Source: Alphaproteobacteria bacterium (GTDB lineage: Bacteria > Pseudomonadota > Alphaproteobacteria > CACIAM-22H2). Taken from it: a DNA stretch of 9,597 nt. Positions 5,312 to 9,597 of the stretch are shown here, piece after piece (positions within the stretch are counted from its first letter, which is position 1; each line of letters starts with the position of its first letter). The stretch is taken from positions 1 to 9,597 of the forward strand of contig VGEI01000112.1 in assembly GCA_016869415.1 (NCBI GenBank). The letters run 5' to 3'. Under the pieces are notes generated by a model. That model was not told the origin of the DNA. It worked only from the letters and a program-made list of their open reading frames with translations, and did not search any database. A program made the position numbers and the translations under genes.

Positions 5312-7261
5312 TCAGGCGTGGGGAACTTCGGCCTCTTTGCTAAATCTAGCGATGGCTTCGTCCAGCGCAAGGGTTTCCTGTGCGTCCGAGCCGGTGCCGA
5401 GGCGCCGGAGGGCCACCGTGCCCTCGCCCGCCTCGCGCCGGCCGACGGCCAGCAGCAGCGGTACCTTGGCGAGCGTATGCTCGCGCACCTTGTAGCCGAT
5501 CTTCTCGTTGCGCAGGTCCGGCTCGAAACGCAGGCCCGCCGCCTTCAGCTTCGCCACCACCTGGCGCGCGTAGTCGTCGGCATCGGAGACGATGGTCGCC
5601 ACCGTGCCCTGCACCGGTGCCAGCCAGAGCGGCAGCTTGCCGGCGTAATTTTCGATGACGATGCCGATGAAACGCTCGAACGAGCCGAAGATCGCCCGGT
5701 GCAGCATCACCGGCCGGTGCTTGGCGCCGTCCTCGCCCACGTAAGACGCGTCGAGCCGCTCGGGCAGCACGAAATCCACCTGCAGCGTGCCGCACTGCCA
5801 GTCGCGGCCGATGGTGTCGCGCAGCACGAACTCCAGCTTCGGCCCGTAGAAGGCGCCTTCACCCGGGTTGAGCACGGTCTCCAGACCCGCCGCCTGCGAG
5901 GCATCCTTGAGCGCCCTCTCGGCTTTATCCCAGATCTCGTCAGAGCCTGCCCTCGTGGGCGGCCGGTCGGAGAATTTCACCCGCACGTCGGTGAAGCCGA
6001 GATCGCCGTAGACCTTGCGAAGCAGGTCACAGAACCTGATGCTCTCGGCGGTGATCTGGTTCTCGGTGCAGAAGATATGCGCGTCGTCCTGGGTGAAGGC
6101 GCGCACGCGCATGATGCCGTGCAGTGCGCCGGACGGCTCGTAGCGATGGCACGAGCCGAACTCAGCCAGGCGCAGCGGCAGGTCGCGGTAGCTCTTCAGC
6201 CCCTGGCGGAAGATCTGGACATGGCAGGGGCAGTTCATCGGCTTGATGGCATAGACGCGCTCGCCCTCCTCCACCGACGCGCCCTCGGCGCGCGGCGTGG
6301 CGAGGAACATCGCGTCCTTGAACTTGTCCCAGTGGCCCGACTGTTCCCACAGCTTGCGGTCGACCAGCTGCGGCGTCTTCACCTCGACATAGCCGCCGTC
6401 GTCGAGACGCCGGCGGATGTAGTTCTCGAGGGTGCGCCACAGGGTCCAGCCCTTCGGATGCCAGAACACCGAACCGGCCGCCTCTTCCTGCACATGGAAG
6501 AGACCCATCTCGCGGCCGAGGCGGCGATGATCGCGCTTCTCCGCCTCTTCCAGCCGGGTGAGGTGCGCCTTGAGGTCGGCCTCGCTCGCCCAGGCTGTGC
6601 CGTAGATGCGCTGCAGCTGGGCGTTGCGCGCATCGCCGCGCCAGTAGGCGCCCGACAGCTTGGTGAGCTTGAAGGCCTTGGGCAGCTTGCCGGTCGAGGG
6701 CAGGTGCGGGCCGACGCAAAGGTCGAGCCACTTGCCCTGCTTGTAGATCGAGATCGTCTCGCCGCGGTTGGCGATCTCCTGCACCCATTCGGCCTTGTAT
6801 TTCTCGCCGGAAGCGGCGAAGTGCTTCACCGCGTCGGCACCCTGCCACTCCTCGCGCACGATCTCCTCGTTGCGGTCGACGATCTCCTTCATCTTCGCCT
6901 CGATCCTGGCGAAATCGTCGGGCGTGAAGGGCTGCTCGCGCACGAAATCGTAATAGAAGCCGTCCTCGGTCGCCGGACCGAAGGTGATCTGGGTGCCGGG
7001 ATAGAGTTCCTGCACCGCCTCGGCCAGCACGTGCGCGGCGTCGTGGCGGATGAGCTCCAGCGCCTCGGGCGACTTGGCGGTGACGATGGCTATGGATGCG
7101 TCGCGGTCGATGACCTTCTTCAGGTCGACCAGCGTGCCGTCGACCTTCATGGCGAGCGCCGCCTTGGCCAGGCCCGGGCCGATCGCCGCCGCCACCTCCG
7201 CGCCGCTCACCGGCTGGGGAAAACTTTTGACGCTGCCGTCGGGTAGGGTGATCGCAACCAT
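5312..7261 (-). CDS. thrS: Threonyl-tRNA synthetase
   Basis: The 649-residue cytoplasmic class II synthetase activates threonine, charges tRNA-Thr and hydrolyses Ser-tRNA-Thr. Domains: TGS (about 1-62, MVAITLPDGSVKSF); editing domain with H73-x3-H77 (HDAAH) and C182-x3-H186; catalytic core with KPMNCPCHVQIF, motif 2 HRYEPSGALHGIMRVRAF and motif 3 VMLHRAIFGSFERFIGI; C-terminal anticodon-binding domain (about 545-640). C344, H395 and H521 keep the exact spacing of the E. coli zinc ligands C334, H385 and H511. The start is ATG at 7261, as in homologues. A TTG 63 bases upstream is in frame, but it is part of the -35 box of the promoter, so it is not the start. The Shine-Dalgarno is weak (AGGCG). 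infC follows after 90 bases. The short leader leaves no room for a large tRNA-like operator such as that of E. coli thrS. Confidence 0.98.
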   Translation of the reverse strand: MVAITLPDGSVKSFPQPVSGAEVAAAIGPGLAKAALAMKVDGTLVDLKKVIDRDASIAIVTAKSPEALELIRHDAAHVLAEAVQELYPGTQITFGPATEDGFYYDFVREQPFTPDDFARIEAKMKEIVDRNEEIVREEWQGADAVKHFAASGEKYKAEWVQEIANRGETISIYKQGKWLDLCVGPHLPSTGKLPKAFKLTKLSGAYWRGDARNAQLQRIYGTAWASEADLKAHLTRLEEAEKRDHRRLGREMGLFHVQEEAAGSVFWHPKGWTLWRTLENYIRRRLDDGGYVEVKTPQLVDRKLWEQSGHWDKFKDAMFLATPRAEGASVEEGERVYAIKPMNCPCHVQIFRQGLKSYRDLPLRLAEFGSCHRYEPSGALHGIMRVRAFTQDDAHIFCTENQITAESIRFCDLLRKVYGDLGFTDVRVKFSDRPPTRAGSDEIWDKAERALKDASQAAGLETVLNPGEGAFYGPKLEFVLRDTIGRDWQCGTLQVDFVLPERLDASYVGEDGAKHRPVMLHRAIFGSFERFIGIVIENYAGKLPLWLAPVQGTVATIVSDADDYARQVVAKLKAAGLRFEPDLRNEKIGYKVREHTLAKVPLLLAVGRREAGEGTVALRRLGTGSDAQETLALDEAIARFSKEAEVPHA

Positions 7262-7296
7262 CGGAAAAGACGCCTGATTCGCGCGGGAGAGCCGGC

Positions 7297-7324
7297 AATC
7301 TAGGCGGATTGGCCGGGCTGTCAA
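7297..7324 (-). promoter_or_regulatory. Promoter of thrS
   Basis: The minus strand has TTGACA (7324-7319), an exact match to the -35 consensus, then 16 bases and TAGATT (7302-7297), 4 of 6 to the -10 consensus. A start near 7290 would leave a leader of about 30 bases before the thrS ATG at 7261. The site lies in the 92-base gap between the membrane glycosyltransferase gene and thrS, where the translation cluster would need its own promoter. I see no intrinsic terminator for the upstream gene in this gap. Confidence 0.6.
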
Positions 7325-7353
7325 GCCAACGGCCGCAACCGCGCGGCGAGCTA

Positions 7354-8841
7354 CTAATTTCGCGGCAAGGCCGGGGGGTCTGCGCGATAAACCGCGCCAA
7401 CGTGGTCGCTGAAGATGAGGCCAGGGCCCTCCATCTGAGGGCGCATCTCCGGCAGCCGCGTGCCCCCTCCAGGGATATGAACCCGGTATCCACGATCGTC
7501 GTTCGACTGATCCGCTAGGGAGAAGCAGCGCCCGAGATAGAGAAAAAGGAATTGTGCGCTCGGCGGGTCAACAGGGATCAGGCGCCTGTCGGCTTCCGCC
7601 TGGCGCAGAAAGCGCACAAGCTCTGAGTTCGCAACTTCCGGCGATCCAATCAGGCGCGGGGGAGGCGGCTGGTGCAGATCGAACACGCTGGCAACCAGAT
7701 TCTTCGCGGGCAGCCACAGCCAAAGGACAGCGGCCAGGACCACGAAAGGCCTGAGCCGGCGCAGCGGCCCCGCCCGCAGGCTGGCATCGGTGCTGACCAA
7801 CGCGGCGACGACGATCAACGGGACGACCGGAATGATCAGACGAACGGTCATCTCCACGTCGATGAGCCAGGCGCGGAGCGCAACAAGCCATAGGAGATAG
7901 CCACCCGAAAACCCTGCGACGACAAAGATGGCACGCGCGATCGCGTCAGAAAAAAACCGCTGCCTGCCAGCCCGCCAGACCAGAAGTACCGCCACCGAGA
8001 TCAGCAGCGCGAAAACGCTACTGCGCAGGCTGGTGCTTAGGCCCGGGATGTAGACGAACAATCCCGCCAACATGCCAAAGTAGCTTGCGGCGACGCCGGA
8101 GAATGGTGCGCCTACCCACTCGCGCGCGCCGAAAAACATTTCCGACACCAGCCAGTTGCGGCCCAGCCAGGCCAGCACTGGAAGCATCGCCACGGCCGAG
8201 AAGAGCGCGGCGTGGCGAACACGCTGAAGCCAGTGGCTTCGGGGCAGCAACAGGATGATGGTGCCGCCAAATATCAGGCAAAAGGCGCCGATATAACGGG
8301 TGAGAAAGCAGGCCGCCGCCAACAGCGCTACGACGGTCAACCGGACAATCGAGCCACTATCCAGATAGCGGACGAGATGGAAAACCATTTGCGCCGAGAG
8401 CGCGGCGAACAGAACCTCGGAGTGCGCGCCTGTCAGCCATGAATAGAACGCCTGAAAAAGGCCAAACGCCGCTGCGCCAAACCACAGGAATGGCTGGTAG
8501 TCGACGTGGTCGGCAATCAAGTGGAGACACGTTGCGACCATCAGGAAGTGGCAGAAAAGCCCCACTACCGAGGTCGCCGCGATTGGGTCCAGGCCAAAGG
8601 CCTGCGGGATCGCCAGAACCATCGGAAACAGCGGAGGAAAGCTTATAAGCTCGGCTCCCTCGCAGCTCAGAAGCCCCTCGCAGCGCGCCAGGCGGCCGGC
8701 GGTCTGCAAGTAGACGGCAGCGTCGCCGCCCAACGCCACAACAACCCCGTCCCGCAAATCGGCCAACAGCCGGACCGCCGTCGCGAACAGAGCAAGGAGG
8801 GACGCCTGCAGCAGCGGCCCCCTGCTCAACCCGGACCTCAT
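7354..8841 (-). CDS. GT-C type membrane glycosyltransferase (PMT/ArnT-like), substrate unknown
   Basis: This 495-residue integral membrane protein has about 11-13 hydrophobic segments (first near 10-28, last near 363-381) and a soluble C-terminal part (about 382-495). After the first segment comes GGDAAVY, with D40 in the place of the catalytic Asp of the first external loop in GT-C enzymes. Next are FPPLFPMVLAIPQ (68-80), LTRYIGAFCLI (180-190) and RLIIPVVPLIVV (334-345), all recurrent in this fold. Such enzymes take sugars from polyprenyl-phosphate donors on the periplasmic side and add them to lipid A, polysaccharide or protein. Donor and acceptor cannot be read here. The ATG at 8841 overlaps the stop of the GT9 gene (ATGA), so the two are translationally coupled and probably act on the same surface glycan. 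By eye the region seems somewhat poorer in GC than thrS. The family call is by architecture; a non-enzymatic membrane protein is less likely. Confidence 0.75.
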   Translation of the reverse strand: MRSGLSRGPLLQASLLALFATAVRLLADLRDGVVVALGGDAAVYLQTAGRLARCEGLLSCEGAELISFPPLFPMVLAIPQAFGLDPIAATSVVGLFCHFLMVATCLHLIADHVDYQPFLWFGAAAFGLFQAFYSWLTGAHSEVLFAALSAQMVFHLVRYLDSGSIVRLTVVALLAAACFLTRYIGAFCLIFGGTIILLLPRSHWLQRVRHAALFSAVAMLPVLAWLGRNWLVSEMFFGAREWVGAPFSGVAASYFGMLAGLFVYIPGLSTSLRSSVFALLISVAVLLVWRAGRQRFFSDAIARAIFVVAGFSGGYLLWLVALRAWLIDVEMTVRLIIPVVPLIVVAALVSTDASLRAGPLRRLRPFVVLAAVLWLWLPAKNLVASVFDLHQPPPPRLIGSPEVANSELVRFLRQAEADRRLIPVDPPSAQFLFLYLGRCFSLADQSNDDRGYRVHIPGGGTRLPEMRPQMEGPGLIFSDHVGAVYRADPPALPRN

Positions 8842-9597
8842 GATGCGAAATCCGCGATTCGGGCCAAGACTTCTTCATTCCGAAGGTCCGAGAGGCTCGA
8901 ACGGGCCAGCACCGTGACCCGGCCGCGCGGCGCGCAGAGTGCGGGATCGGAATCGTCCGAGAAGAGAACGACCGACGGGCAGCCGGCAACGGCAATCAGG
9001 TGCATCGGACCGGTGTCATTGCCGACGGCGAGGCGTGCGTGGCGCGCCAGCGTGGCGATCTCGGCAAACTCCGTCTGCCCCATGAGGTTACGCGCCGCAG
9101 GGCACTCACGCAGGATGGCCTCGGCCAGCTCCTGCTCTGGTGCGGTGCCGAGAATCACCGGCTGCATGCCCCGCGCTGCCAGCGTCGATGCCAGGGCAGC
9201 GTAACGTTCCACCGGCCAGCGCTTGCGCGGCCGCGTCGCCGCACCGCCGGGCGCCAGCAGCGCAAACGCCGCGGTGATGGCAAAACGGGATATGTCGGCC
9301 GTCAACCACGACACGTCCGGTAGCGGAACATCGGCGATGCCCGCGAGGCGCAACTGCTCGGCCTGCCGTTCCAGCGTGTGCAGGCGATCACGGCCGGGAT
9401 TGGCATGCGGGTGCGAGCTACCGCGTGCGATACCCGACCATTCCGGCAACGGTCCGGGGCGCATCAGATGAAAATAGAAGCTGCTGCGATCCGAGGTCTG
9501 GAGGTCGTAGACGCGGGAGAAACCGGCCCCGCGCAGCCGCCGTCGCAGCGCCAGGGCGCCGCCCCATTGCCAGAGACGCGGCCTCGCATCCGTCCAC
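8838..9597 (-). CDS. Glycosyltransferase family 9 (heptosyltransferase-type), 5' end outside window
   Basis: Some 252 residues are visible, and the frame is open to the right edge; the first full codon is TGG at 9596. Seen in order: VYDLQTSDRSSFYFHLMR, EWSGIARGSSHPHANP, the HTLERQAEQL segment, the second Rossmann half with LLAPGGAATRPRKRWPVERY, then AVGNDTGPMHLIAVAG (about 9029-8982) and FSDDSDPALCAPRG. The G-N-D-T-G-P-M-H and S-D-D-S-D-P patterns are typical of GT9, which transfers ADP-heptose to lipopolysaccharide inner core on the cytoplasmic face of the inner membrane. Family members are about 310-340 residues, so some 60-90 N-terminal residues with the first nucleotide-binding motif lie outside. 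I do not assign waaC, waaF or waaQ: the sugar and acceptor cannot be told from this part. The stop overlaps the next start (ATGA). Confidence 0.88.
   Translation of the reverse strand, partial: WTDARPRLWQWGGALALRRRLRGAGFSRVYDLQTSDRSSFYFHLMRPGPLPEWSGIARGSSHPHANPGRDRLHTLERQAEQLRLAGIADVPLPDVSWLTADISRFAITAAFALLAPGGAATRPRKRWPVERYAALASTLAARGMQPVILGTAPEQELAEAILRECPAARNLMGQTEFAEIATLARHARLAVGNDTGPMHLIAVAGCPSVVLFSDDSDPALCAPRGRVTVLARSSLSDLRNEEVLARIADFAS

Noticed and set aside
5318..7246. 642-codon open frame on the plus strand, antisense to nearly all of thrS
   Set aside because: The opposite strand encodes a full, motif-complete ThrS. The plus-strand translation is rich in A, R, G, L, H and V with no domain pattern, as expected for a shadow frame in GC-rich coding DNA.
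7262..7324. 21-codon N-terminal extension of thrS from TTG at 7324
   Set aside because: That TTG is part of the TTGACA -35 box, the extra residues are not ThrS-like, and ATG at 7261 gives the usual MVAITLPDGS start of the TGS domain.

Overview
The window reads as a stretch of chromosome from a GC-rich alphaproteobacterium. Base composition, the style of the IF3, ThrS and PheS proteins and the CTTG...TATAA-like promoter all fit. A Rhodospirillales-type lineage is possible, but I cannot fix the genus from sequence alone. Every gene I can support lies on the minus strand, so transcription runs from right to left. The long plus-strand open frames are GC-driven shadows.

Layout in order of transcription. 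(1) 9597 to 7354: the 3' part of a GT9 (heptosyltransferase-type) gene, coupled through an ATGA overlap to a multi-pass GT-C type membrane glycosyltransferase. This is a small cell-surface glycan module cut by the right edge. (2) 7324 to 228: the classical translation cluster thrS-infC-rpmI-rplT-pheS-pheT, in the same order as in Escherichia coli. It encodes threonyl-tRNA synthetase, initiation factor IF3, ribosomal proteins bL35 and bL20, and both subunits of phenylalanyl-tRNA synthetase. (3) 176 to the left edge: a short HicB-family antitoxin, with a probable HicA toxin starting at the very edge. It lies 51 bases behind pheT with no visible terminator between them.

The core genes are ordinary and intact. 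The control signals are the interesting part. infC has no ATG/GTG/TTG start that would keep the conserved IF3 N-terminus. It appears to start at AUA, 7 bases after a strong GAGGAG Shine-Dalgarno, which suggests IF3 autoregulation as with the AUU start of E. coli. The infC stop codon is the loop of a perfect 9-bp inverted repeat, followed at once by a 10-bp hairpin and a 12-base palindrome. A sigma70-like promoter and a foldable leader precede rpmI. A strong intrinsic terminator ends 14 bases before the pheS start codon, so pheST should depend on readthrough (attenuation), yet I found no convincing Phe-rich leader peptide. thrS has its own promoter with a consensus TTGACA box.

I see no CRISPR array, insertion sequence, rRNA or tRNA gene, and no wholly new multi-gene system. 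The best leads are the regulatory architecture of the translation cluster, the toxin-antitoxin pair behind pheT, and the specificity of the GT9/GT-C pair.
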